64,000 nt of DNA from Aquitalea denitrificans (GTDB lineage Bacteria; Pseudomonadota; Gammaproteobacteria; Burkholderiales; Chromobacteriaceae): assembly GCF_009856625.1 (NCBI RefSeq), contig NZ_CP047241.1, positions 2,418,001 to 2,482,000 of the forward strand, given 5' to 3'. This document shows, one piece after another, positions 25,881 through 35,386 of this stretch. The stretch's first letter is position 1. Every line of letters begins with the position of its first letter. Below the pieces are notes generated by a model. It saw only the letters and a list, made by a program, of their open reading frames with translations, had not been told where the DNA came from and searched no databases. The translations under genes were made by a program, and so were the position numbers.

Positions 25881-27617
25881 ATGACAAAACCAGCAGCACA
25901 ACAGTCTTGGCTTATCGATTCTTTTGAGAATGCACAGCATTTTGGCAATATGCTGGAAAACATCTGCGACCCTTTCGGCATTGGCAAATCCGCCATACAC
26001 ACCCAGTTGGCCTGGCTATGCCACCCCGGCAAGCTCGCCGAGTCCAATGTGCAGCTGGCACAGAAGCTGTTTGACCTGCAACAGTATGCTGCCCGCCGCT
26101 ACTGGGGAATGCAGGGGCCGGATGTAGAAGAAGCACATCCCGAAGACACCCGTTTTGTTGAGCCGGAATGGTCGGACAGTGTGTCTTTCGATATTGCCAA
26201 ACAGTGGTATCTGATTCTCACCCATCACATTCAGGACATGCTGTACGAAACCCCAGGGCAGTCGGTACAGGCCAAGCGACAGACTGCTTTCTGGTGCCGT
26301 AACTGGCTGAATGCGCTCTCACCCAGCAATTTTTTCTGGACCAACCCGGTTGCCATGCGTCGGGCGGTGGAGAGTAATGGTGAAAGCATAAAGCGAGGCT
26401 GGCAGAACTTCCTGGAAGACGCCAAACTGGGCACGGTACGCATGAGCAGTACCGAGGAATTCAAAGTAGGGGAAAACCTGGGCACCACCCCAGGCAAGGT
26501 AGTCTTCCGCAATGAGCTGTTCGAGCTGATTCATTACACCCCTACCGCCAAGGCCGTACATCAGGTACCCGTGGTGATTGTGCCGCCCTGCATCAACAAG
26601 TTTTACGTACTGGACCTGACACCCAAAAAGAGCTTGATCCGCTATCTGCTGGAGCAAGGGCTGGATACCTACATCATCAGCTGGCGCAACCCCGGAGCCG
26701 AACAGGCCGGCACCACTTTTGACCAATATCTGCAAGAAGGGCTGGATCAAGCATTCCGGGTGGCACGCGAATTGTCCGCTCAGCCACAAGTCAATGCCGT
26801 CGGCTACTGCATAGGTGGAGCCATGCTGGCCACATGGCTGGCATGGAGCAGCCAGCAATACGCAGGCAGCGTCAACCCCGTAGCCAGCGCCACTTTTTTT
26901 GCCACCCTGGTGGACTACCACAGCCCTGGTGATATCGAAGTATTCATCGACCCGGCCACCCTGGATTGGCTGGATGGAAAAATGGCCGAAACCGGCTATC
27001 TAGATGGCAAGGACATGGCCATGTCCTTCCGTATGCTGCGCCCCAACAGCCTGATCTGGAATTACGTGGTACACGGCTGGCTGTATGGCGAGAAGTTGTC
27101 GGCCTTTGATGTGCTGTACTGGAATATGGATACAACCCGCATGCCGGCAGCCATGCACTCCTGGTATCTGCGCCAGTTTTACCTGCACAACAATCTGATC
27201 AAGCCCAATGCACTGAATGTTGCCGGGCATGACATCAATCTGGAAAACATCACACAGCCGGTATATGCCGTTGCCGCCGTGGATGACCATATCGCACCGT
27301 GGAAGCAGTCCTTCCGGCTCAATCACCTGTTAACCGGCGACAAGCGCTTTGTGCTGTCTACCTCTGGCCACATCCTGGGCATTGTCAACCCTCCGGTCAG
27401 CCCGCCCAAACGAGCATTCTGGGTGGGTCAGGCAGAACGCCACCAGAGTCCTGAACACTGGAAACAATCTGCCGAACACCACACTGGCAGCTGGTGGGAG
27501 GACTGGATGCAATGGCTGAAGCCACAATCGGGCGAACTGGCAAAGGCCCCTGCCGTCAGCAGCCGCCAGTACCCGGCACTGGCTGACGCGCCAGGTAGCT
27601 ACGTGCTGGAGCCCTGA
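25881..27617 (+). CDS. phaC: Class I poly(3-hydroxyalkanoate) synthase
   Basis: This 578-residue alpha/beta-hydrolase polymerises (R)-3-hydroxyacyl-CoA into PHA at the granule surface. The synthase lipase-like box GYCIGG carries the catalytic Cys (about residue 310). The partner Asp is in AAVDDHIAPW, and the His is in STSGHILGIVNPP. The signature WRNPG and the DTYIISW strand are present. The length fits class I (single subunit). I chose the ATG at 25881 because GGGAGA lies seven bases upstream. No phaA, phaB, phasin or phaR lies nearby, so the gene is an orphan synthase locus. Confidence 0.95.
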   Translation: MTKPAAQQSWLIDSFENAQHFGNMLENICDPFGIGKSAIHTQLAWLCHPGKLAESNVQLAQKLFDLQQYAARRYWGMQGPDVEEAHPEDTRFVEPEWSDSVSFDIAKQWYLILTHHIQDMLYETPGQSVQAKRQTAFWCRNWLNALSPSNFFWTNPVAMRRAVESNGESIKRGWQNFLEDAKLGTVRMSSTEEFKVGENLGTTPGKVVFRNELFELIHYTPTAKAVHQVPVVIVPPCINKFYVLDLTPKKSLIRYLLEQGLDTYIISWRNPGAEQAGTTFDQYLQEGLDQAFRVARELSAQPQVNAVGYCIGGAMLATWLAWSSQQYAGSVNPVASATFFATLVDYHSPGDIEVFIDPATLDWLDGKMAETGYLDGKDMAMSFRMLRPNSLIWNYVVHGWLYGEKLSAFDVLYWNMDTTRMPAAMHSWYLRQFYLHNNLIKPNALNVAGHDINLENITQPVYAVAAVDDHIAPWKQSFRLNHLLTGDKRFVLSTSGHILGIVNPPVSPPKRAFWVGQAERHQSPEHWKQSAEHHTGSWWEDWMQWLKPQSGELAKAPAVSSRQYPALADAPGSYVLEP

Positions 27618-27681
27618 GCAAGCACCATTGCTCTCACCGCCGCTGCACTGCCTGAACCGGTAGCAAAGCTCATGCCGGCCA

Positions 27682-28137
27682 TCACGGCCTTTGCTGCCGG
27701 GCCGGCACATTATCTTGCCATGGCGGCGGCACCAGTGCGTGTACGCTCCAGCAGGCCAGCACGCCCCACAATACCGCCAGTCCATTAGCCAGGGTAAACA
27801 GCACATGAAATACCTTGGGCGCAGCAAGCCAGCCTTCCAGATGATTTTCCCCCAGCAGCAATGACAAGCCACAGAGCAGCAAGGTGACATTGCGCTTGGT
27901 GTGCAGATCCGGCTGCCGGGCTGCCCAGCCGAAGATAAAGGCGATAAACAGGTCAAAAAAAGCAATTTCCCGCTGCCAGTGCAAAGACATGGCCCAGGTC
28001 GTACCCGCAGCAGTCCACCCAGGCAGGACAATATGAGACACGGCAGCACAGAGTGCAGTCACCGCCCACAGCCTCAGCAGAATGTCGAAGCGGGTGCACG
28101 CTGACGGGGTGGTTACCTTCATTTTCTGGATTGCCAT
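27682..28137 (-). CDS. Small membrane protein of unknown function
   Basis: This 151-residue protein has about four hydrophobic helices (FDILLRLWAVTALCAAVSHI, EIAFFDLFIAFIFGWAA, VTLLLCGLSLLLG, VLFTLANGLAVLWGVLACW). The soluble parts are short. It resembles uncharacterised integral membrane proteins; I cannot assign a family. The ATG at 28137 is preceded by GAAAG. It converges with phaC, the stop codons about 65 bases apart. Confidence 0.6.
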   Translation of the reverse strand: MAIQKMKVTTPSACTRFDILLRLWAVTALCAAVSHIVLPGWTAAGTTWAMSLHWQREIAFFDLFIAFIFGWAARQPDLHTKRNVTLLLCGLSLLLGENHLEGWLAAPKVFHVLFTLANGLAVLWGVLACWSVHALVPPPWQDNVPARQQRP

Positions 28138-28271
28138 CAACACGCGCTTTCTGCAGATGAAGTGTGGGTTGCCCTCCTTGCGGGGCAATGGACAACAGCT
28201 ATTTCTTAACAATAGCTGGAACATGATAATACTTACATGTCATACTTGGCCATTACCAAGAAAATGCCATC

Positions 28272-28553
28272 ATGAAATGTGCTGCCCTGTTCCTGCTCGC
28301 CACCCTCACCTGCCAAACACTGCTTGCCCAAACCCCGACCCAGGTCAACAACCAGCCGGTTGAAGCCCAGCTAATCGAACATGGCAGCTATACCAACAAG
28401 GATGGCAACAGCGTACACAGCCCTGCCCACAGCAAATCCGGACAAGCCCCGCGCGGTGCTACCGCAAAATGCCGCGATGGCAGCTACAGTTTCAGCCAAC
28501 ACCACCGCGGCACCTGCTCCCGCCATGGTGGGGTCAGCGAGTGGTTAAGCTAA
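28272..28553 (+). CDS. Exported DUF3761 protein
   Basis: This 93-residue protein has a signal peptide (MKCAALFLLATLTCQTLLAQ) and a C-terminal DUF3761 domain. The domain signature is GATAKCRDGSYSFSQHHRG followed by TCSRHGGVSEWL. Two conserved cysteines (AKCRDG and GTCSRHG) could form a disulfide in the periplasm. The family is widespread in proteobacteria with no known role. It is divergent from the small membrane protein. Confidence 0.8.
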   Translation: MKCAALFLLATLTCQTLLAQTPTQVNNQPVEAQLIEHGSYTNKDGNSVHSPAHSKSGQAPRGATAKCRDGSYSFSQHHRGTCSRHGGVSEWLS

Positions 28554-28945
28554 CAAGCCATGCCGGCTGCAAAAGCTTTTTCTGATCGGCAACAAGCCAA
28601 TTAAATGCTGACACCGACCACGCTCCACAAGCGCTTCACAAATTGCCTCTCCAGTCCTGACATGGTTTAAACCTGCTACCACCCCCCGCCCCTGCGTTGC
28701 GCTGTCTTGCCAAACGACCGATACCATCTGCATGGCGCACCTTGGCCCGAGTCCTCTTCGAGCTTTGCTCAGCCGCTTTTAGAACACACCTACGTCTCAC
28801 CCTCTCGACCGTCGGTGCTTTAACGCCCCATTTCACCGGTGAAAATACTTAGTTCACCCAGGTCAGGCTATTTCCCCACACAAAACGAGTGCCTGGCACT
28901 TATAAAGAAAACAAAAGATATAGCCGCCACAGAGGAGCACCCCTT
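28554..28945. other. Intergenic region, no gene seen
   Basis: Only antisense-like short frames occur here. The last part holds the promoter and the GAGGAG ribosome site of the next gene. Confidence 0.4.
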
Positions 28946-29680
28946 ATGGCTGCCCTGCCAAACAGACTGTTACCAGCACTGCTGCTGATGCCATGCCTTG
29001 CACACGCATCACAACCCGACAAGATCATCGATCTTGAATGTGACTACCTGCCTAACGTCTGCAACCAGCCAGGAGAGCCAACACCGGGCATGATGATTGA
29101 GATTGGCAGCGAAGCCATACGCCGGGCCGGCTTTATCCCGCGTACGAAAATTCGCCCGTGGAATCGCGCCATGCGCGAAGTCATTGACCGTCCCAATGCA
29201 GTCATCATCTACTTTGCCCGCACACCTGAACGAGAAGCATTATTCCGCTGGATTGCCGTCACCAACACCACGGATTTCAAATTCTTCACCAAAGACGGCA
29301 CCGCGCCATACCACACAGTGCAACAGGCCGCTGCCGCTGGGCTGATTGGTGTTCGCAGCGGCTCCAGCATCATCAGTTGGCTGACCCAGCAAGGCATCAC
29401 CCAGCAACAGCTGGAACAAAGCCAGCTTGCCGAAATGGCCAAAATGCTCAAAGCCGGGCGTATCGCCAGTTTCCTTGGCGCATCCATCACCTTCAAAACC
29501 ATCTACCTGCAACAAACCGGAGCACTGCCGGTAGAAGGTGATGTGGTTTACAGCAGCCAAAGCTGGCTTGCATCCGGCCCGCGTTTTCCGGCAGAACACG
29601 CCGCCAAGATTGCTGCCGCGCTAAGCCGCATGAAACAGGATGGCATTGTCGAACAGCTCATGCGCAAATACGGCAGATAG
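28946..29680 (+). CDS. Periplasmic solute-binding protein, amino-acid-type (SBP_bac_3 fold)
   Basis: This 244-residue protein starts MAALPNRLLPALLLMPCLAHA, a signal peptide, with GAGGAG eight bases upstream of the ATG. The body matches small substrate-binding-like proteins of the type-3 class: DYLPNVCNQPGEPTPGMMIE, then TKIRPWNRAMREVIDRPNAV and FARTPEREALFRWI, and GVRSGSSIISWLTQQG in the second lobe. No ABC transporter genes are adjacent. Such orphan binding proteins often serve as extracellular sensors or scavengers. Substrate unknown. Confidence 0.75.
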   Translation: MAALPNRLLPALLLMPCLAHASQPDKIIDLECDYLPNVCNQPGEPTPGMMIEIGSEAIRRAGFIPRTKIRPWNRAMREVIDRPNAVIIYFARTPEREALFRWIAVTNTTDFKFFTKDGTAPYHTVQQAAAAGLIGVRSGSSIISWLTQQGITQQQLEQSQLAEMAKMLKAGRIASFLGASITFKTIYLQQTGALPVEGDVVYSSQSWLASGPRFPAEHAAKIAAALSRMKQDGIVEQLMRKYGR

Positions 29681-29783
29681 CACAGCGTGGCCGATGCCAG
29701 CCACACATATCAAGCCGGCTCATGTGCACAATCACCGTCACAAGTGAATACCCTCCACACTGGTCATAAAAAATTCATCTTCA

Positions 29784-30092
29784 TCAAAAATCAAGCCATT
29801 GCAAAGACGGGATAAGCTTGGCAGCAGCAAAATCACACACCCACACACCTTGCTCCATATCAAGATGAAATCCGATAGGAAAAACGATACCGTCAGCAAC
29901 AAGCCGCAAGTATTTCATAAAACACTGATTAATATACACATGGCAAATCCAGCGCTGCGCATTGCACAAGCAGACATGGCTTGAATTACAATTTTCACCA
30001 AGCTCGCCATTTAATATATCCTTACAAAAATTGACATCGCCACATTCAGCGATTGCAAACCAGCCCTCACAGTAAATTTTGCTGGCCCGGTG
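29784..30092 (-). pseudogene. Possible 5'-truncated or frameshifted reading frame, unknown product
   Basis: A minus-strand frame is open for about 102 codons with no ATG near its upstream end. It has a rather protein-like tail (VADGIVFPIGFHLDMEQGVW, then FAAAKLIPSLQWLDF) and a Cys/Trp-rich middle. A second minus-strand frame just upstream (starting MFYAKYIGSAMQVAGRID near 30145) may be the lost N-terminus in another frame. The evidence is only composition; random openness cannot be excluded. The rest of the interval 29681-30198 shows nothing else. Confidence 0.25.
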
Positions 30093-30198
30093 TCAATACG
30101 CCCAGCTACCTGCATAGCCGAGCCGATGTATTTTGCATAAAACATGGCAAAGCCAGATACCTTGCCACACAGACAATAATTCAGATGGGAGAGCGCTT

Positions 30199-31593
30199 TT
30201 GAAAGTACTGCTGATATGCCCCTACCTTGATGACCCCAACATCAAGCGTAACGACTTTCTTCCGTCTGCGGCCCTGCTAAGCCTGGCATCGGTACTGCGT
30301 GCAGCCGGACATGAACCGGTATTGCTGGATCTCAACAGCAAACGGACTCACCAGCAGCCCGAACCGACCCGCTACTGTCATGAGCGCATCATCCAGACAA
30401 TCAGGCAGGAGAGGCCTGGCTTTGTCGGCATCTCTTTTTTGTTTTCCGGCTTCATGCAAACCGCAATGGACTATGCCCGGACAGTCAAGCAGACCGATCC
30501 CAGCCTGAAAATCATGACTGGTGGCATTCACGCCACTACCTATCCCAAGGAAATCCTCAGCTTCTGCCATGACTTCGACTACATCGCACTAGGCGAAGGT
30601 GAACCGCAAATGGTGGAAATGGCCAAGCGTATTGCCAGCGGTACGCTGGGAAATTTGCGCGAGATAAAATCATTTGCTTTCCGGGATCAGGATGGTGCGG
30701 TGCATGTAAACCAGGAGCGGGAATGGATCAACTACGAAGACCTCCCCATGCAGGCCTGGGACATGGTGGATTTCACCGAATTTGAAATGGACCTTGGCAA
30801 CTACTCCAATTTCAAGAACCATGACATCAAGAATGTGGTACCCGTCATTTCAGAACGGGGCTGTCCATTCAAGTGTACCTTCTGCGACATGTACATCGTG
30901 CAGGGAAGAAAGTTAAGACGCCGTTCACCGCAGCGATTTGTTGATGAGCTGGAGTTTCTTGTCAATGAAAAAGGGCAGCGCTTCTTTACCTTCATGGATG
31001 ACAACCTGACCGTAGACAATAAACATATTCTGGGCATCTGTAATGAAATCCTCCGCCGCGGGCTGGACATCCAGTTCACTACCGCCGGAGGATTGGGTAT
31101 GAACAGCCTGAAAACAGAAGTAATCGACGCCATGGTTGCTGCCGGAATGACATCTGCACTGTTGGCACCCGAACACGGTTCAGAATATATCCGCAATACG
31201 GTTATCAAGAAGGGACTGAAGCGGGATACCATTTATCAGGTAGTGGAAGACCTGAAAAAACATCGCGTCAGCCTGGCGGGAAACTGGATCATGGGATTTC
31301 CCGAAGACACCAACGAGACGCTGCAAGAAACCATGGACATGATTGATGAACTGCAGCTGGATCGAAACTGGGTTGGTGCACTCATTCCCTTTCCCGGAAC
31401 ACCAATATTCGATCAGTGCGTTCGGGATAATCTGTTTATTGATGGCATTGACACCAGCAATTTATGGCGCGAACCCGTACGCGCCCATCAGGAAGGCTGT
31501 GTCATCAAACCCTATAATATGACACTGAAAGATCTATTCAACTGGCGCCGCCAGTTTATTGACATCCGCTTCAAATACATGCGCCAGCTGTAA
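30199..31593 (+). CDS. B12-binding-domain radical SAM protein of unknown substrate
   Basis: This 464-residue protein starts with a TTG; GGGAG lies seven bases upstream, and the true N-terminus reads KVLLICPYLDDPNIKRND. The N-terminal 150 residues have the cobalamin-binding Rossmann-like fold (LLSLASVLRAAGHEPVLLDL, FVGISFLFSGF, IMTGGIHATTYP) without a clear DxHxxG, as in many of these proteins. The radical SAM core has CPFKCTFC (SERGCPFKCTFCDMY) as the [4Fe-4S] ligand motif near residue 215. Typical outcomes are methylation or ring rearrangement of unactivated carbon. It stands alone between two terminators, so context gives no clue to the substrate. Confidence 0.88.
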   Translation: MKVLLICPYLDDPNIKRNDFLPSAALLSLASVLRAAGHEPVLLDLNSKRTHQQPEPTRYCHERIIQTIRQERPGFVGISFLFSGFMQTAMDYARTVKQTDPSLKIMTGGIHATTYPKEILSFCHDFDYIALGEGEPQMVEMAKRIASGTLGNLREIKSFAFRDQDGAVHVNQEREWINYEDLPMQAWDMVDFTEFEMDLGNYSNFKNHDIKNVVPVISERGCPFKCTFCDMYIVQGRKLRRRSPQRFVDELEFLVNEKGQRFFTFMDDNLTVDNKHILGICNEILRRGLDIQFTTAGGLGMNSLKTEVIDAMVAAGMTSALLAPEHGSEYIRNTVIKKGLKRDTIYQVVEDLKKHRVSLAGNWIMGFPEDTNETLQETMDMIDELQLDRNWVGALIPFPGTPIFDQCVRDNLFIDGIDTSNLWREPVRAHQEGCVIKPYNMTLKDLFNWRRQFIDIRFKYMRQL

Positions 31594-31605
31594 AACGGGC
31601 AGAGT

Positions 31606-31632
31606 ATCTGCCGCCGCTGGCGGCAGATTTTC
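31606..31632 (+). terminator. Rho-independent terminator of the radical SAM gene
   Basis: ATCTGCCGCC and GGCGGCAGAT form a ten-pair stem with a three-base loop followed by TTTTC, 13 bases after the stop codon. Confidence 0.85.
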
Positions 31633-31707
31633 ATCTGAATACTTCCGAGCTTCAACTCCACTGTCGGAAATCTTTTCCACAATATATCCCGGCCTGCCTT
31701 GCAATGA

Positions 31708-32133
31708 CTACATCACTCGCACTGGCCGCACTTGGCCGGCCATGTCGGGATTTACCAGCAACGCGATGACAGCGCCGGTACGGTCCAGATCAAAAGCGAC
31801 CCCATATGCCATGGGGCTTGCATGAACACCATCGCCCAGCCTGAGCTGCTCCACCTCCATGCGCGTCACTGGCAGTGTCAGGTCGACACAAGGTGCTGCG
31901 CATGCCAGAACCATGCGGTATTGCCCCGCCCCCTGATAGGCAATGTCCTTCACCCGATAATGTGCAGCATAGTATGCATTGCCACCACCCATGCTTGAGG
32001 TGTAGATACTCAACCCAGACGCATCAATGGAAAACATGCTGCTATCGCCAAGAAATGTCGATGCGCACAGCAATGGGCTGGCAGCCAGCAGTGCCAAAGC
32101 CAATAAACCGGTACAAATCGGATTTTGCTTCAT
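31708..32133 (-). CDS. Small exported protein of unknown function
   Basis: This 141-residue protein has a signal peptide (MKQNPICTGLLALALLAASP, cleavage near LLCAS) and a Gly/Ser/Tyr-rich mature part (IYTSSMGGGNAYYAAHYRVK) with two later cysteines (ACAAPC). The start at 32133 has a GGCGGA upstream. No known domain recognised. Confidence 0.6.
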   Translation of the reverse strand: MKQNPICTGLLALALLAASPLLCASTFLGDSSMFSIDASGLSIYTSSMGGGNAYYAAHYRVKDIAYQGAGQYRMVLACAAPCVDLTLPVTRMEVEQLRLGDGVHASPMAYGVAFDLDRTGAVIALLVNPDMAGQVRPVRVM

Positions 32134-32403
32134 GTATCCGCCCACGCAGTGATGAATGCACCATACTAGCGTCACTGCTCAGGCATTTTTAATTACTTGC
32201 ACAATTTTACGTGCCAGCGCTAGCTGCCGCTGGCGGCAAACGATGGTAACTTTAACTGTATAAAAAAGCAGGCTTTACAATCAATGTTGCCATCCATTTT
32301 CCAGCAACAATCAAACCACCATCTATGCGATAGCAGTTTTCAGATGAAGACTAGAAACCGTAAACAATGATCAGCCTGAGAACAGGCCCGTAATTGTATT
32401 TAT

Positions 32404-33058
32404 TCACATCACTTCCCAGCTTCTGCTTTTAAATAGTTGCATTACTCTGGATATCTGCACATGCCAAAACACTGATCCAGGCACCACAGCTGGCTGCCTG
32501 ATCAATGCTGGGCGAACCAGTAAAGTCACCCCTGCATTCCAGGAAAATCCCAAGCCTTTCTTGCTGGATACCGGATTATCTCCGCCAACGTCCAGGCAAG
32601 GAGCTATCTTATTATAATAAATAGCGCCATGCAGATTAAGCACATCAGTGGTGGAACAGATTATGCCATTCAATATAACCGTACCACTCATCCCGTCGAA
32701 AGTTGCATTAGCATCTGCCTTGTGGCCGTTATACAGAACATCTGCACTCAAGCGAAAGCTACCGCCCTACGAATAATAATCCGCACACATTTCCGCATTA
32801 AATAATTTGAAACGGTAATCGTAGTTGATACTACCTGATTTTCTATTATTAATAGAATAATCAGCACCATAAAAGCCAGCACGTACTTTGTTGGAGTCTT
32901 TAACGAGAAGATGTGACAATTCCAGACCAAAACCCTGAGTTCCGACTTTGGCAGCAACACCCAATCAAGATCCATGGCATGCTGTTTGCAGCCGCCAAAG
33001 TGCCGGTCACAAATAATAACGCCTTCGCAGATTGATGTATTTTCACTTGATATTTCAT
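32404..33058 (-). pseudogene. Decayed outer-membrane beta-barrel protein gene
   Basis: Three minus-strand frames together reconstruct a small OmpW/OprF-barrel-like protein seen in related bacteria. An ATG at 33058 encodes a signal peptide (KIHQSAKALLFVTGTLAAAN). The frame shifts near 32965-32985, then GTQGFGLELSHLLVKDSNKV and AGFYGADYSINNRKSG follow. A TAG at 32767-32769 interrupts ADYYS-stop-GGSFRLSADV. The frame continues (NGHKADANATFDGMSG, VSSKKGLGFSWNAGVTLL) and loses frame again near 32520. With one nonsense codon and two shifts it cannot make the full barrel. The genuine order of barrel strands shows that it was once functional. Confidence 0.75.
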
Positions 33059-33213
33059 TGCTTCCGCCCTGTCTGACCAAGCCTGCCGATGCCAGACCAG
33101 GCATCCCGCCCTATCCCTTGCCTCTGGTGCAACTTTTGCCCCGACTGCCGTAGCCAGGCCGGCCTTATGACACCAATGAATGCACGCTACCCCGCTTTTG
33201 CAAAATCATGTAT

Positions 33214-33232
33214 GATAATGATTATCATTTAT
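33214..33232. promoter_or_regulatory. Fur box
   Basis: GATAATGATTATCATTTAT lies 15 bases upstream of the TonB receptor start and matches the 19-bp Fur consensus closely, including the NAT-A-AT pattern in both directions. It implies iron-dependent repression of the receptor and probably of the following PepSY gene. Confidence 0.85.
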
Positions 33233-33246
33233 AATAATATTATGTC

Positions 33247-35355
33247 ATGAAACCTGCACATCTTCTCTCCACTTCCCTGCTCATCCTGATTCCACTGACT
33301 GCCAAAGCCGACGACACCGCCACACTGGAAACGGTCTCTGTCAGTGCCTCCACTGACAGCCCGCCGACACACAGCTACCAGACCCGCGAAACCAGCGTGG
33401 CCGGCTACGCCCAAAGCACACTGGATACCCCGCAAGCCGTGCAAAGCGTCAGTCCGCAAACCATTGCCGACAAGCAGGTAAAAACCCTGACCGAAGCAGT
33501 CGGCACTGTCAGCGGCGTAGTGGAAAGCAACACCCTGGCCGGCATCCAGGACAGCTTCACCCGCCGTGGTTTTGGCGAACGTAATGACGGCAGCATCCTG
33601 CGCGATGGCGTCCGCTCTTACCTGATGAGTAATTTCGATGCCACGACCGAGTCCGTGGAGGTTCTGAAAGGGCCGGCATCCTTGCTGTATGGCATTCAGG
33701 AGCCCGGCGGCGTCATCAATGTCATCAGCAAAAAACCGGAAAACTCCCCCAAGACCACGCTCAGCGCGCAAAGCTCCAGCTTTGGCGGTGGCTCTGCCAC
33801 GCTGGACACCACCGGCCCGGTGGGAGATTCCAATTTTGCCTACCGCCTGATTGCCGACAAACAGGACACCGACTACTGGCGCAACTATGGCAGCACCAAA
33901 CGCAGCATGATTGCCCCTTCCCTGTCCTGGAGCGATGAGCGCAACAAACTGCTGCTGTCTTACCAATACAGCGACTTCTCCACGCCATGGGACAGAGGCA
34001 CGGTGTTTTACAATGGCAAGCCTCTGAACGTCGCTCGGGAAACCAGGCTGGGCGATACGCTGGATGTGGCCCAAGGTCATACCCAGGCTGCAACGGCCAG
34101 CTTCAGCCGCTTGCTGGGCAATCAGTGGAGCCTGGACAGCCGGCTGGCCTGGAATGAAATCAGCTACAGCAACTACGAAACCCGCGCCACCGCATACAAC
34201 GCCCGCACCGGCGTGCTGACCAGACGGCTGGATGGCAATGTGGTGAACAACAGCACACTGGCCTTTTCCACCAAATTGCAGGGCGAGCTGTCCATCCTCG
34301 GGCAGAACCACAAGCCCGTCATCGGCCTGGATATCACCCAGTCACGCGAACTGCGCTCGGATACCTTCCGTGGCAGTGCCAGCACCGCCACCCAACTCAA
34401 TGTCAACAACCCGGTTTACGGTGTACTGAGCACGGCCAATACCACCTTGAGCGCCACTCAAAGTGACAGCCGCAGCAGCATCGACACCCAGTCGCTGCTG
34501 CTGATGGACAACTGGGAACTGTCACCGCAATGGCGCACCACCTATGGTCTGCGCTATCAGCATTACCGCCAGGAAGATGGCGTGGGCCGGCCTTATGTGG
34601 TGAGCGACCGCAGCGATGGCTATACCGCCCTGCCGCAGTTTGGCCTGATCTACAAACTCAATCCGCACTGGTCGCTGTACGGCAGTTACAGCGAGTCTTT
34701 TGTCCCCAATGCGGCCAGTGATGGCCAAAGCTTTGAGCCGGAACGCGGCGTGTCACACGAGGCGGGCCTGAAGCTGGAACAAAATGGCATTAGCGCTACC
34801 GCAGCGGTGTTCCACATTGAAAAAACCAATGTTGTCGCCACCGACACCGATGGCATCGACAAAGCCATGGGCAAGGTGCGCTCCCAAGGGGTGGAGCTGG
34901 ATGTCAGCGGTGAAATCACCCGCAAGCTGTCACTGACACTGGCCTGGGCCTATACCGACGCGGTGGTGACCAGTGATCCGGTCTATGCCGGCAAACAGCT
35001 TTACAACGTACCCAAGCACAGTGGCAGCATCAACCTGGCCTACGATCTGGGCAATGACATGTTTGGCAACCACTGGCGCATTGGCGGCGGCACCCGCTAT
35101 GTAGGCCAACGTCAGGGCGATGCGGCCAACTCCTTCCAGCTGCCATCCTATTACGTGACCGATGCTTTCATCGCCTGGCAAACCCGTCTGCGCGGCCAGA
35201 AGCTGGAAATCCAGGCCAATCTGAAAAACGTGTTCGACAAAACCTACTACGCATCCGGCACCGGCACTACCACCAGCAGCAGCAGTGGCAGCGTGTCCAC
35301 CGTGCGTCTGGGCGATCCGCGTGAGTTGCTGGTCAAGGCCAGCCTGACTTTCTGA
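33247..35355 (+). CDS. TonB-dependent siderophore receptor
   Basis: This 702-residue outer-membrane receptor starts MKPAHLLSTSLLILIPLTAKA, a signal peptide. The TonB-box region is near TLETVSVSAST. The plug domain (about 55-170) includes PQTIADKQVKTLTEAVG, FTRRGFGERNDGSILRDGVR and EVLKGPASLLYGIQEPGGVIN, and a 22-strand barrel ends in an aromatic residue (VKASLTF). There is no N-terminal signalling (STN) extension, so it does not drive a sigma/anti-sigma cascade. It resembles the FpvA/FoxA/FhuE group. It is preceded by a Fur box and followed after 31 bases by a PepSY membrane protein. The siderophore cannot be told from sequence. Confidence 0.93.
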   Translation: MKPAHLLSTSLLILIPLTAKADDTATLETVSVSASTDSPPTHSYQTRETSVAGYAQSTLDTPQAVQSVSPQTIADKQVKTLTEAVGTVSGVVESNTLAGIQDSFTRRGFGERNDGSILRDGVRSYLMSNFDATTESVEVLKGPASLLYGIQEPGGVINVISKKPENSPKTTLSAQSSSFGGGSATLDTTGPVGDSNFAYRLIADKQDTDYWRNYGSTKRSMIAPSLSWSDERNKLLLSYQYSDFSTPWDRGTVFYNGKPLNVARETRLGDTLDVAQGHTQAATASFSRLLGNQWSLDSRLAWNEISYSNYETRATAYNARTGVLTRRLDGNVVNNSTLAFSTKLQGELSILGQNHKPVIGLDITQSRELRSDTFRGSASTATQLNVNNPVYGVLSTANTTLSATQSDSRSSIDTQSLLLMDNWELSPQWRTTYGLRYQHYRQEDGVGRPYVVSDRSDGYTALPQFGLIYKLNPHWSLYGSYSESFVPNAASDGQSFEPERGVSHEAGLKLEQNGISATAAVFHIEKTNVVATDTDGIDKAMGKVRSQGVELDVSGEITRKLSLTLAWAYTDAVVTSDPVYAGKQLYNVPKHSGSINLAYDLGNDMFGNHWRIGGGTRYVGQRQGDAANSFQLPSYYVTDAFIAWQTRLRGQKLEIQANLKNVFDKTYYASGTGTTTSSSSGSVSTVRLGDPRELLVKASLTF

Positions 35356-35386
35356 CACGGCATACAGACAGCATCGGAATACCATC

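Noticed and set aside
28636..28836. A 66-codon minus-strand frame near the DUF3761 gene
   Set aside because: Arg/Lys-rich random-looking translation with no start signal or homology that I can recognise.
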